Below are positions 1-8,318 of a DNA stretch of 49,529 bases, piece by piece. The first letter of the stretch is position 1. Every line of letters begins with the position of its first letter. The stretch comes from Rhodospirillaceae bacterium (GTDB lineage: Bacteria; Pseudomonadota; Alphaproteobacteria; Bin65), in contig JAPPLJ010000034.1 of the NCBI GenBank assembly GCA_028819475.1, positions 1 through 49,529 on the forward strand, in the 5' to 3' direction. A program made the position numbers and the translations under genes. The notes below the pieces were generated by a model. That model ran no database searches. It was not told where the DNA came from and worked only from the letters and a program-made list of their open reading frames with translations.

Positions 1-20
1 CCTACCGGCCTTTTGCAGAG

Positions 21-162
21 GAATCCTCTTCAGAGGGGGAGGCCAGGTGGGGGTGGCGCGGCGTCAGCCGCGCGCCGCCGGAAGGCGGCTCTCTCCAGAC
101 TGGCACGGCACCCCCATCGACCTCGCTGCGCTCGGCCACTTCCCCCTCTGAAGAGGGGGAAG
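21..162. repeat. GC-rich hairpin repeat
   Basis: The end of this stretch (139-162) is a near-perfect hairpin. An 11-base arm CTTCCCCCTCT pairs with AGAGGGGGAAG across two bases. A related, degenerate arm set (CCTC, TTCA, GAGG) lies at 25-36, so the element looks like two copies of the same pyrimidine/purine motif around a G+C-rich centre. No reading frame here looks coding. Such hairpins are common as dispersed intergenic repeats in GC-rich Proteobacteria. It lies directly downstream of the minus-strand exonuclease III-like gene and could also end that transcript, although no T run follows. Confidence 0.5.
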
Positions 163-184
163 GAAAATTCTGCCGCCTCCCTTC

Positions 185-976
185 CTAGGATACCACTGCG
201 GAACCGGCACCGCGAAACTCTGCCACGACGGGAGGCGCGTCTCTTCGGGGCCACGGCCGCGATTCGACGTCGACGCACGCGGATCGGAGACGCTGCGCCA
301 AGCTCTTGCTCGCCAAGACTAGGTGGAGCCGGGAGGCGCCATCGGGACGCGTCTCGCTGTAGCTGTGCGTGCAACCGGGCATTTCATCGGGGCGAGGATG
401 CGCCGCGCGGTAGAGATCGACAAATCCGAGACCCATCAATTCTTCCAGCGCCCCCCGCTCATCTTCCGAATACCAGCGGTCGTTCTTCTCAAGCGGGCCG
501 TCGGCCCTGACCTTGACGTTGAAGTCGCCGCACAGAAGGCTGTCCCGGTCGGCGCAACCCCGGTCGCGGACATGGTCCCGGAGGCGGTTCAGCCATGCCA
601 CCCGTCGTTCGATCGCCTTCTCATGGCCCAGACTCTTTGGGCCGTACGGCGCATAGACCGAAGAGACCCAAAGGCCGCCGATATCCACGGTGAGGAAGCG
701 CGATTCTTTTTCCCCGGCGCCCGGCAACTGCCGGACACGCGTCTCCGGCTTCGGCAAATCGCGATGGCTCAATATTGCGACCCCGAGGTCCGAACCGGAT
801 ATCCGGCCGAGAAACGCGCTTTCGTAACCCTTTTCGCGGAGCGGTTCTGCCGGAAAATCCTTTTCGGAACCGATCTTCTGAAGCGTCACGATATCCGGCT
901 GTCTGGCGTGCAGCCAGTCGAGCAGCCGGGACCCGTTTGTCTTCATGCTGCCGATCGCTACGTTTGCGATTTTCAT
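185..976 (-). CDS. Exonuclease III-like protein, probably catalytically dead
   Basis: 263 residues, close to the 268 of E. coli ExoIII (endonuclease/exonuclease/phosphatase fold, AP-site repair). The start MKIANVAIGSMK matches the family N-terminus. Kept: GDFNV (D151, N153), Y108 in VYAPYG, and the general spacing. Lost by eye alignment: the asparagine at position 7 is alanine, the metal-binding glutamate of LQE(T/I)K is lysine (LQK, residue 34), the aspartate of LRIDLLLAS is histidine (RLHLVLAS, residue 218), and the terminal SDHAP is RRDAP (residues 244-248), removing the catalytic histidine. I infer a pseudoenzyme or a strongly diverged nuclease rather than a working AP endonuclease. It lies 137 bases downstream of, and on the same strand as, the repair ligase gene. 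Confidence 0.8.
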   Translation of the reverse strand: MKIANVAIGSMKTNGSRLLDWLHARQPDIVTLQKIGSEKDFPAEPLREKGYESAFLGRISGSDLGVAILSHRDLPKPETRVRQLPGAGEKESRFLTVDIGGLWVSSVYAPYGPKSLGHEKAIERRVAWLNRLRDHVRDRGCADRDSLLCGDFNVKVRADGPLEKNDRWYSEDERGALEELMGLGFVDLYRAAHPRPDEMPGCTHSYSETRPDGASRLHLVLASKSLAQRLRSACVDVESRPWPRRDAPPVVAEFRGAGSAVVS

Positions 977-1113
977 AACCGGGTCATGCCTCCGATCCCG
1001 CGATGTCATTGATTCTACAGTGCGAGACGCCCATGCAAAGCCAGTGGGAGGCACGACTTGGCAAGTCGTCCTCGCGCTAGCACCGACGATGCCCCAAAAA
1101 TCCGCCGCGTCCC

Positions 1114-2697
1114 TCACACCATCGCCTCCAGCGCCTCGATCCGGTCGGCCTCCGCTGCGGGCTTGTCCCAGCGGATGCGGGCGATGCGGGGGAAGCGCAT
1201 GGCGAGGCCGGACTTGTGGCGGCTGCTGGCGTGGATGCTGTCGAAGGCGACCTCGAAGACCAGCCGCTTCTCGACCTCGCGCACCGGGCCGAAGCGGTTC
1301 ACCGTGTGGTTGCGCACCCATTTGTCGAGCTGCGCCAGATCCGCATCGGTGAAGCCGAAATAGGCCTTGCCGACCGGCACCAGCTCGCCGCCCCGCCACA
1401 CGCCGAAGGTGTAGTCGGAATAGAAGGAGCTGCGCCTGCCGTGGCCGCGCTGGGCGTACATCAGCACGGCGTCGGCGCGCAGCGGGTCGCGCTTCCACTT
1501 GAACCACAGGCCGGTCTTGCGCCCCGGCTCGTAAAGGCTGTCGCGCCGCTTGAGCATCAGCCCTTCGCGGCCCAGCCGGCGCGCCTCGGCCTGAAGCGCG
1601 GCGACGTTTCCCCAGTCCGGCGCGTCGAGCAGGGCGGAAAGTTCGATGTCCGGATGGCCGTGCCGCGCCACGAAGGCTTCCAGCTGCCCGCGGCGCCGTT
1701 CGAGCGGCAGGCCGCGCAGGTCCGCAGCGCCGTCGAACAATATGTCGTAGGCGATGACGTAGGCCGGGTGTTCGGCCAGCATCTTCTTCGACACCGTCTT
1801 GCGGTTGAGCCTTTGTTGCAGCGCGTTGAAGGCGGCCGGATCGGCGGAGGCGGGATCGGCCGAATCGAGGTTGGCGGGGTCGCGCACCAGCAGTTCGCCG
1901 TCGAGCACGCCGTCGAAATCCATCGCCGCCAGCACGTCCGGGAAGGCGGCGGAGATGTCGTCCCCGGTGCGCGAATAGAGGCGCCGTTCGCCGCCGCGCG
2001 CGGCGAGCTGGACCCGGATGCCGTCCCACTTCCATTCGACCAGCCAGTCGGCCGGGTCGAGGTCCGTCCGCTCTTCGAGCGGGTGGGCGAGCATGAAGGG
2101 CCGGAAGGTCGGGCGGCCGGCCACGTCCGGCTTGCGGGCACCATCGGCCAGCCAGGCGAACAGCGCGCCATAGGGCGGATCGACGGCGTGCCAGATTTCC
2201 TCGATCTCCTCGACCGCCGTGTCGAAGGCCTGGCCCAGCGCGACCCGGGCGAGCCGGGCCGAGACGCCGATGCGCAGGCCGCCGGTGATCAGCTTGAGCA
2301 GGGCCCAGCGGCCGGTCGCGTCGAGCCCGTCGAGCCAGCCGGACACCAGGCCGCGCACCTCCGTCCGCCCGGCGCGGCGCAGGGTTTCGACGACGTCGGC
2401 CAGCCCCGGCGCTTCGGCGCTGGCCTGGGTCTGCCACAGCAGCGCCGTCGTCTCCGCCAGGTCGCCGACATAGTCGTAGCTGAGCGCGAACAGCACCTCG
2501 TCGGTCTGTTCGCGGGCGAGCTCGCGGATCGCGCCGGCCTTGGCGTTGGGGAAATTCAGCGAGCCGGTGAGCGCCGCCAATGCCCAGCCGCGGTCCGGAT
2601 CCGGCGTGCGGCGGAAATAGTCGGCCAGCAGGCGCAGCTTGGCGTTGCGCGACGGCGTGTAGACCAGCCGGTCGAGCAGGGCGGCGAAGGCTTTCAC
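1114..2697 (-). CDS. ATP-dependent DNA ligase (Lhr/MBL-exonuclease-associated type)
   Basis: 527 residues. This is an ATP-dependent ligase of the kind encoded with an MBL-fold exonuclease and an Lhr-type helicase in a DNA-damage cassette. An N-terminal helical domain (about 1-200) precedes the nucleotidyltransferase core. Motif I is EWKWDGIRVQ, with K223 as the predicted adenylated lysine. DGVLDGELLV and EGLMLKRRDSLYEPGRK follow, then FKWKRDP and an OB-fold tail ending IARIRWDKPAAEADR. The start lies 12 bases after the exonuclease stop, so the two are probably translated from one message. The role is sealing nicks during damage repair. Assignment to the family is firm; the exact lesion handled is not visible. 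Confidence 0.93.
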   Translation of the reverse strand: MKAFAALLDRLVYTPSRNAKLRLLADYFRRTPDPDRGWALAALTGSLNFPNAKAGAIRELAREQTDEVLFALSYDYVGDLAETTALLWQTQASAEAPGLADVVETLRRAGRTEVRGLVSGWLDGLDATGRWALLKLITGGLRIGVSARLARVALGQAFDTAVEEIEEIWHAVDPPYGALFAWLADGARKPDVAGRPTFRPFMLAHPLEERTDLDPADWLVEWKWDGIRVQLAARGGERRLYSRTGDDISAAFPDVLAAMDFDGVLDGELLVRDPANLDSADPASADPAAFNALQQRLNRKTVSKKMLAEHPAYVIAYDILFDGAADLRGLPLERRRGQLEAFVARHGHPDIELSALLDAPDWGNVAALQAEARRLGREGLMLKRRDSLYEPGRKTGLWFKWKRDPLRADAVLMYAQRGHGRRSSFYSDYTFGVWRGGELVPVGKAYFGFTDADLAQLDKWVRNHTVNRFGPVREVEKRLVFEVAFDSIHASSRHKSGLAMRFPRIARIRWDKPAAEADRIEALEAMV

Positions 2698-2709
2698 GGC
2701 CGCCCGGCC

Positions 2710-3723
2710 CTACTCATCCTCGTCCTCCCGCCCGATCAGGGAGAGGGCGCGGGCGCGGATGCCGCGGCCGGCGGCCCAGTGGACCAGCGCCTCCTCCCGC
2801 CCGTGGGTCACCCAGACCTCCGGCGCGCCGACCTCTTCCAGCGTTGCGGTGAGTTCGTCCCAGTCGGCATGGTCGGAGATAATCAGCGGCAGCTCGACGC
2901 CGCGCTGCTTCGCGCGCTGGCGCACCCGCATCCAGCCCGACGCCATCGCGGTCACCGGGTCGGGCAGGCGGCGCGACCAGCGGTCGGACAGCGAACCCGG
3001 CGGGGCAAGCACGATTTCCCCGGCGAAGGCGGCCCTGTCCCGACCCGTCGCCGGCTCCAACGGGCCGAGGCCGATGCCGTGCGCTTCGTACAGGTCGCAC
3101 AGGGCCTGCAGCGCGCCGTGCAGGAAGAGCGGCCGGTCCCAGCCGGCCTCGCGGATCAGCCGGATCGTCCGCTGCGCCTTGCCGAGGCCATAGGCGCCGA
3201 CCAGATGGGCGCGCTCCGGGAACAGGGCGACGGAGGCGAGCAGGGACGCGATCTCGCCGGCGTCGTCCGGGTGGCGGAACACCGGCAGGGCGAAGGTCGC
3301 CTCGGTCACGAAGACGTCGCAGGCGACCGGCTCGAAGGCCGGGCAGGTCGGATCGCGCCGGCGCTTGTAGTCGCCCGAGACGACGATGCGCTGGCCGCCA
3401 TGCTCCAGCACGACCTGGGCCGAGCCGAGGACATGGCCGGCCGGGACCAGCCGGACGATCACATTGCCCAGATCGAGGCTTTCGCCGTAAGCCAGCGGCT
3501 GCGCCTGCCGGGCGGCGGCATCGGCGTAGCGTGCCCGCATGATTGCGAGCGTTTCCGGCGTCGCGAGCACGCTGCCGTTGCCGGGCCGGGCGTGATCGGC
3601 ATGGCCGTGGGTCACGACGGCGCGGTCGACCGGGCGGACCGGATCGACATAGAGATCGGCCGGCGCGCACCTCAGGCCGCGCTCGGTCGCCTTCAGCCAG
3701 TCTTCCGGGCGCAACCCGGCCAT
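2710..3723 (-). CDS. Ligase-associated MBL-fold DNA exonuclease
   Basis: 337 residues with a metallo-beta-lactamase core related to SNM1/Artemis nucleases. The metal motif is THGHADHA (H39, H41, D43, H44). Further ligands appear in GHVLGSAQV, VSGDYKR and SDHADWDEL, followed by VTHGREEALVHW near the C-terminus. Family members are called ligase-associated DNA exonucleases because they are nearly always next to this type of ATP-dependent ligase, as here, where the ligase gene starts 12 bases downstream. The expected cassette partners, an Lhr-like helicase and the PdeM phosphoesterase, are not in the window. The gene diverges from the Bcr/CflA exporter across about 160 bases, which must hold both promoters. 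Confidence 0.92.
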   Translation of the reverse strand: MAGLRPEDWLKATERGLRCAPADLYVDPVRPVDRAVVTHGHADHARPGNGSVLATPETLAIMRARYADAAARQAQPLAYGESLDLGNVIVRLVPAGHVLGSAQVVLEHGGQRIVVSGDYKRRRDPTCPAFEPVACDVFVTEATFALPVFRHPDDAGEIASLLASVALFPERAHLVGAYGLGKAQRTIRLIREAGWDRPLFLHGALQALCDLYEAHGIGLGPLEPATGRDRAAFAGEIVLAPPGSLSDRWSRRLPDPVTAMASGWMRVRQRAKQRGVELPLIISDHADWDELTATLEEVGAPEVWVTHGREEALVHWAAGRGIRARALSLIGREDEDE

Positions 3724-3885
3724 GCAGCCTCACGCTTCCGTTTCGGTTTGGCCCACGCGCCGCTTTGGATTAGGCATCCCGGGCCGAGACATTCCGGTGC
3801 GCCATCGGCGCAACAGACCGCCGTAATCGCCGACAGGGACCATGCCACAAACCCCGCACACTGCAATCCGCAAGACCCCCGCCGG

Positions 3886-5100
3886 ATGAAACGGCCGGCG
3901 CCGACCTCGTGGATCGTCACCGCGATCCTCGGCATAACGGCCGCGATCACGGCGCTCGCCGTCGACATGACGCTGCCGGCCCTGCCGGATATGGCGCGCT
4001 CGCTGCGGGTGAGCCCGACCGAGGCCCAGTTCACCATCTCGGCCTTCCTGATCGGCTATGCCGGTGCGCAGCTTGTCTACGGGCCGCTGTCGGACCGGTT
4101 CGGCCGGCGGCCGGTGCTCGTGTCTTCGCTGGCGATCTTCGTCGCCGCCTCGGCGCTGTGCGCCGCCGCCGGTTCGATCGACATGCTGCTGCTCGGCCGG
4201 TTCTGCCAGGGCGTGGGCGCCGCGGCGTCCATGGCGATCGGCCGGGCCTGCATCCGCGACATCTACGGGACGCGCGCGACCGGGCCGATGTCGTGGGTGA
4301 TGCTGATTTTCGGTGTCGGGCCGATCCTGGCGCCCCTGCTCGGCGGCCTGATCGTCGGCGCAGAAGGGTGGCAGGGCGTCTTCGTCTGGCTGCTCGGCAT
4401 CGGCGCGGCCATGTGGCTGGTCATAGTCCTGTTCCTCGACGAAACCAACACGCGGCTCAACGCCGACGCCACGCGGGCGGGGCCGATCCTGCGGAACTTC
4501 GCCATGCTCAGCCGGCACCGGCTGTTCCTGGGCTATGCCCTGGTCACCATCGGGCTGTACGGCACGCTGTTCGCCATGCTGTCGGCGCTGCCCTTCATTC
4601 TGGAGGCGCGTCTGGCCGCGTCGCCGGAGGATATCGGCTTTTCCTTCGCCGCGCTGATGGTCGGCCAGGTCGTCGGTGCCTTCCTTTCGGGGCGGCTTTC
4701 CGCGCGGCTCGGCGCCGTCCCCCTCCTCCTGACCGGCGCGGCGATCATCATCGTGTCGGTTGCGGCGATGATCGCGGCGGTTTCCGCCGGCGCGGCCGGT
4801 TTCGGCGCCTATGTCGGCCCGCTGTTCGGCGTCGTGCTCGGCCTTGGCCTGTCTTCGCCCAGCCTCTATGCCGGCGTTCTCGCCCCCTTTCCGACCATCG
4901 CCGGCTCGGTTTCGTCGCTCATCGGCATCATCCAGTTCGTCTCCGGCGCGGCGCTCGGCGCACTCGCCGTGGCCCTCGTCGATCCGGCGGGATTGAACCT
5001 CGGCTTTCAGATGGTGCTGCAAGCCGCACTGGCGGCCTTTGCGGTCGCGTTCATCGTCCGGCCGGCGCTGAAGCGGCTGGACCTGCCGGCCGAACGCTGA
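3886..5100 (+). CDS. Bcr/CflA-family MFS drug exporter
   Basis: 404 residues, twelve predicted hydrophobic segments, inner membrane. MFS signatures are seen: GPLSDRFGRRP in the first cytoplasmic loop and GRFCQGVGAAASMAIGRACI, the stretch typical of the Bcr/CflA drug:proton antiporters. The N-terminal ITALAVDMTLPALPDM, with an acidic residue in the first helix, is also a family trait. Substrates cannot be told from sequence; bicyclomycin, chloramphenicol and sulfonamides are known for relatives. ATG at 3886 was chosen because the first helix begins about ten residues later and the MKR start gives positive-inside topology. The ChaC gene follows after 5 bases, so the two are likely co-transcribed. 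Confidence 0.9.
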   Translation: MKRPAPTSWIVTAILGITAAITALAVDMTLPALPDMARSLRVSPTEAQFTISAFLIGYAGAQLVYGPLSDRFGRRPVLVSSLAIFVAASALCAAAGSIDMLLLGRFCQGVGAAASMAIGRACIRDIYGTRATGPMSWVMLIFGVGPILAPLLGGLIVGAEGWQGVFVWLLGIGAAMWLVIVLFLDETNTRLNADATRAGPILRNFAMLSRHRLFLGYALVTIGLYGTLFAMLSALPFILEARLAASPEDIGFSFAALMVGQVVGAFLSGRLSARLGAVPLLLTGAAIIIVSVAAMIAAVSAGAAGFGAYVGPLFGVVLGLGLSSPSLYAGVLAPFPTIAGSVSSLIGIIQFVSGAALGALAVALVDPAGLNLGFQMVLQAALAAFAVAFIVRPALKRLDLPAER

Positions 5101-5105
5101 TCCGG

Positions 5106-5666
5106 ATGTGGCTGTTCGGTTACGGCTCGCTGATGTGGCGGCCCGGCTTCGATTACGCCGAGCGGCGGCGGGCGACGCTGCACGGCCGGCAGCGCGCCCT
5201 GTGCGTGCGCACGGTCCACCACCGCGGCACCGCGGCGCGGCCGGGCCTGGTCATGGGCCTGAAGCCGGGCGGATCCTGCACCGGGATCGCCTACCGGATC
5301 TCGGCGGAAGATGCCGAAGCGGTCGCCGCCTATCTGCGCAAGCGCGAACTCGACCACTATCCGGTCTACCTCGAAAGCGCCGTGGCAATCGAACTGGACG
5401 ACGGCCGCGAGGTTTCGGCGACGACCTACCTGCCGCGCGCCAGGCATCCGGACTTCCTGCCCGATCTCGGTCCGGAGGAACAGCTCGCCATCGTCCGGCA
5501 GGCGGAAGGCGTCAGCGGCAGCAATGCCGATTATGTCCGCAGCGCCGCCCGCGCCCTGCGCGAACTGGGAATCGACGAGCCGGCCATCTTCGCGGCGGAG
5601 GCGGCGCTGAAAGGACGGGCGGATTCGATCGACATCCCCGATGACGCCGGGCGGCTTCCGGGATAG
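5106..5666 (+). CDS. ChaC-family gamma-glutamylcyclotransferase
   Basis: 186 residues. The N-terminal MWLFGYGSLMWRPGF is the substrate-binding YGSL motif of gamma-glutamylcyclotransferases, and the following HGRQRALCVRTVHHRGT matches the ChaC branch, which acts on glutathione to release 5-oxoproline and Cys-Gly in the cytoplasm. An acidic residue in AAYLRKRELDHYPVY is at the place of the catalytic glutamate. The gene begins 5 bases after the exporter stop and is probably translationally coupled to it. Pairing a glutathione-degrading enzyme with a drug exporter is suggestive but not evidence of a joint function. Confidence 0.88.
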   Translation: MWLFGYGSLMWRPGFDYAERRRATLHGRQRALCVRTVHHRGTAARPGLVMGLKPGGSCTGIAYRISAEDAEAVAAYLRKRELDHYPVYLESAVAIELDDGREVSATTYLPRARHPDFLPDLGPEEQLAIVRQAEGVSGSNADYVRSAARALRELGIDEPAIFAAEAALKGRADSIDIPDDAGRLPG

Positions 5667-5761
5667 GGTGTTTTTGCGCCCGGTGCGGAAGCGTCGGGCC
5701 ATGTGGCCTGGCGGCTGCGGGTAACCTGCCAGACCTGCCCTAACCGCGACCGGAGGCCGGC

Positions 5762-7180
5762 GTGAATACTTCGACAGAACCCAATTTCCAGGCCAGCGTC
5801 CGCGGCATGTTCGACCGGGCCGCCCGGGCCCTCGCCATCCCGGACGACCTGGTGGAGACCATCCGCGAGTGCAATTCCGTCATCCAGCTGCGTTTCCCGG
5901 TGCGCCTCCGGGGCAGCTACCATACCTTCTGCGGCTGGCGCGCGGTGCACAGCGAACACCGCCTCCCCGTGAAGGGCGGCATCCGCTACGCGCCCCAGGT
6001 CGACCAGCAGGAGGTCGAGGCCCTGGCCTCGCTGATGACCTTCAAATGCGCGCTGGTCGACGTGCCGTTCGGCGGCGCCAAGGGCGGACTGGCGATCCGC
6101 CCCGCAGACTATACGGAGGACGAACTGGAGCGGATCACCCGCCGCTTCACCCAGGAGCTCGCCGACCGCGGCTATATCAGCCCGAGCCGCGATGTGCCGG
6201 CGCCGGACATGGGCACCGGCGCGCGCGAGATGGCCTGGATGGCCGACGAGTACCGGAAGCTCTACCCCTCGGAGATCGACGCGATCGCCTGCGTGACCGG
6301 CAAGCCGGTGACCCAGGGCGGCATTCCCGGCCGCACGGAGGCGACCGGCCGCGGCGTCCAGTATGTCGTCCGCGAGTTCTTCGAGCATCCCGAAGACGTG
6401 GCCATGGCCGGCCTGGACGGCGGCCTCGAAGGCAAGCGGATGATCGTCCAGGGCTTCGGCAACGTCGGCTTCAACGCGGCGAAATTCTTCGTCGAGGAAG
6501 ACGGCGTGCGCCTCGTCGGGGTGATCGAATACGACGGCGCGCTGCTGTCCGACGACGGCATCGATCCCGAGGCGCTCGCCGAACACCGCGCCCGCACCGG
6601 CGGCATGAAGGGCTTCCGCGGCGCGCAATTCGTCGAGGACGGCGCATCGGCCCTCGAGGCGGAGTGCGATATTCTCGTGCCCGCCGCCCTGGAGAGCCAG
6701 ATCACCGCCGCCAACGCCGCGCGCATCCGCGCCAGGCTGATCGTCGAGGCCGCCAACGGGCCGGTGACGCTGGAGGCCGACCGCGCATTGCTCGCGCGCG
6801 GCAGGGTCGTGCTGCCGGACATCCTGGTCAACGCCGGCGGCGTGACCGTCAGCTATTTCGAATGGGTCAAGAACGTCTCGCACATGCGCTTCGGCCGCCT
6901 GTCGCGCCAGCTCGAAATCCAGCGCGGCCTGCGCATCGTCGACATGATCGAAACGGCGGCCGGCCGGCCGGTGCCGGAAGAACTCAAGGCGCCGCTGCTG
7001 CGCGGCACCGACGAGCTCGACCTGGTCGAATCCGGCCTCGAAGGCGTCATGCGCGACGGCTACGGCGCGATCCGCCAACGGATGCGCGACACGGAAGCGA
7101 TCGACGACCTGCGCACCGCCGCCTTCGCCGTCGGCCTGGAAAAGGTCGCGCTGTCGTACCAGCAGATGGGGCTGGCGTGA
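5762..7180 (+). CDS. Glu/Leu/Phe/Val dehydrogenase (glutamate dehydrogenase)
   Basis: 472 residues starting with GTG. It catalyses reversible oxidative deamination of glutamate to 2-oxoglutarate with NAD(P). Active-site lysines of the family appear in VKGGIRYAP (K71), LMTFKCALVD (K95) and VPFGGAKGGL (K107), with the catalytic aspartate in SRDVPAPDMGTG. The Rossmann dinucleotide-binding fingerprint is QGFGNVGFNAA near residue 230. NAGGVTVSYFEW, typical of the C-terminal part, is present. Length and domain order are normal. Coenzyme preference is not decided here. It converges with the restriction endonuclease gene, and a GC hairpin lies directly after its stop. Confidence 0.93.
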   Translation: MNTSTEPNFQASVRGMFDRAARALAIPDDLVETIRECNSVIQLRFPVRLRGSYHTFCGWRAVHSEHRLPVKGGIRYAPQVDQQEVEALASLMTFKCALVDVPFGGAKGGLAIRPADYTEDELERITRRFTQELADRGYISPSRDVPAPDMGTGAREMAWMADEYRKLYPSEIDAIACVTGKPVTQGGIPGRTEATGRGVQYVVREFFEHPEDVAMAGLDGGLEGKRMIVQGFGNVGFNAAKFFVEEDGVRLVGVIEYDGALLSDDGIDPEALAEHRARTGGMKGFRGAQFVEDGASALEAECDILVPAALESQITAANAARIRARLIVEAANGPVTLEADRALLARGRVVLPDILVNAGGVTVSYFEWVKNVSHMRFGRLSRQLEIQRGLRIVDMIETAAGRPVPEELKAPLLRGTDELDLVESGLEGVMRDGYGAIRQRMRDTEAIDDLRTAAFAVGLEKVALSYQQMGLA

Positions 7181-7222
7181 GGGAGCGGCCGTCGACGTAA
7201 TAGGCGCTCCGGCCGTACTCCC
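7181..7222. terminator. Intergenic hairpin between convergent genes
   Basis: GGGAG-CGGCCG at 7181-7191 pairs with CGGCCG-TA-CTCCC at 7210-7222, giving an 11-bp stem with a two-base bulge and a loop of 18 bases. It starts on the base after the glutamate dehydrogenase stop and ends 10 bases before the restriction endonuclease stop, the usual place for a bidirectional terminator. No T run follows on either strand, so it would be a weak or factor-assisted terminator. Confidence 0.35.
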
Positions 7223-7232
7223 GAGGGCACCA

Positions 7233-8318
7233 CTACATTCTCATCAACTCCGACAGGCGCGCTCGTTCCGTATCGGCACCCTCGTGCAGCAGTAGGATGT
7301 GATCCGGTTCCGACATGAACCAGGCGAATGAACGCCATGCCAATTCGCTTACCGAGTCCTTGAATGCCGCCTCGTTCCGATCCGCATAAGCCGTAAGGAA
7401 CGCCACCTGTCCTTCGCTGAAGCCCGCTTCAGTTGCGATGGCCATCAGCGCTGCCTGTCGTCCTTCAGTGACCGGCCCTGCCGTTGCGACGACCTCCACG
7501 AACACGAGCAGCGGCTCGACCGGTTCAAGGTCAACCAGAATCAGATCCGGCAGATTCCTGTCCGGCTCGATTGCGAGGCCGATGTCCTGTGCCAGGCCGT
7601 CGTCCCGCGCCACCACCTGATTTCGGCTTTCGCTCAACCAGATAACCCCCGGTTGACCCAGGAACCGCGTCGCAAACTCTTCGACGACCGCCTTGGAGAT
7701 CACGGAACTCGGACCGGGTTCCATGTGCCGTGTCTCCCCATTGGGAAACGTCACGAGAACTCCCGCCTCGCGGGCTACCGCTCCCCGGCGCATGATCGCA
7801 ACTCGGGCCAATGCGCCCTTGGACAGGTTCGCCGCCCGCCATTCCTCCATCAATGTATTCAACGTATCTTCCGTCAGCGAGGGATCGAACAGCGCCGCAA
7901 AATCCGGCGCCAACGCATAGCGCGGGAGTGGCGATGTCGTCGGCAGTCCTTCCCTTTCCTTCACCGCACCGATTCGCACCAGCCCCTCGCGCAGCGTCTC
8001 GTCGCGGATCGATTCGCGTGTGTTCGCGGCGTACCACCTTCCGTCGATATCGCCAGTGGTCGGACGCATCGACAATTCCAGCCACCCTGCGCGATCGGAG
8101 TCGCCTTCCTGTGCTGCCTGAGCATCCGACATCCGCGTCACCTGATCGGGGCGCAGCCAACATTCCTCACCATCGACCGCCCCGATATACAGCATGACAA
8201 AGACCGTCTTCGCCGCGATCTCCCGGGTGACATAGTTCCGGTTCGCCGTTCCCTCGGGAAAGATTGCCTGCAGGCGTTCGTGAATATCGGGAACGGGCAG
8301 GAGCGGCGGCAGCAGCAT
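7233..8318 (-). CDS. BsuBI/PstI-family type II restriction endonuclease
   Basis: 361 residues. The N-terminal half has the helical region typical of the family (RNYVTREIAAKTVFVMLYIGAV). The C-terminal domain contains LPDLILVDLE (residues 256-265) followed by LLVFVEVVATAGPVTEGR (271-287), which is the BsuBI/PstI signature and a variant PD-(D/E)xK nuclease core. Its ATG overlaps the methyltransferase TAA by one base (TAATG), so the nuclease is made from the methylase message, which would help protect the host during establishment. Known members cut CTGCAG; that specificity is inferred here only from the family. Hand-counted lines in this gene and the next were 50-62% GC, against 67-78% in neighbouring genes. 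Confidence 0.9.
   Translation of the reverse strand: MLLPPLLPVPDIHERLQAIFPEGTANRNYVTREIAAKTVFVMLYIGAVDGEECWLRPDQVTRMSDAQAAQEGDSDRAGWLELSMRPTTGDIDGRWYAANTRESIRDETLREGLVRIGAVKEREGLPTTSPLPRYALAPDFAALFDPSLTEDTLNTLMEEWRAANLSKGALARVAIMRRGAVAREAGVLVTFPNGETRHMEPGPSSVISKAVVEEFATRFLGQPGVIWLSESRNQVVARDDGLAQDIGLAIEPDRNLPDLILVDLEPVEPLLVFVEVVATAGPVTEGRQAALMAIATEAGFSEGQVAFLTAYADRNEAAFKDSVSELAWRSFAWFMSEPDHILLLHEGADTERARLSELMRM

Noticed and set aside
1216..3885. Very long open frame on the plus strand opposite the ligase and exonuclease genes
   Set aside because: Rich in Arg/Gly/Ala/Glu, no domain, and antisense to two clearly conserved genes; only its 3' part (from 3886) is the exporter.
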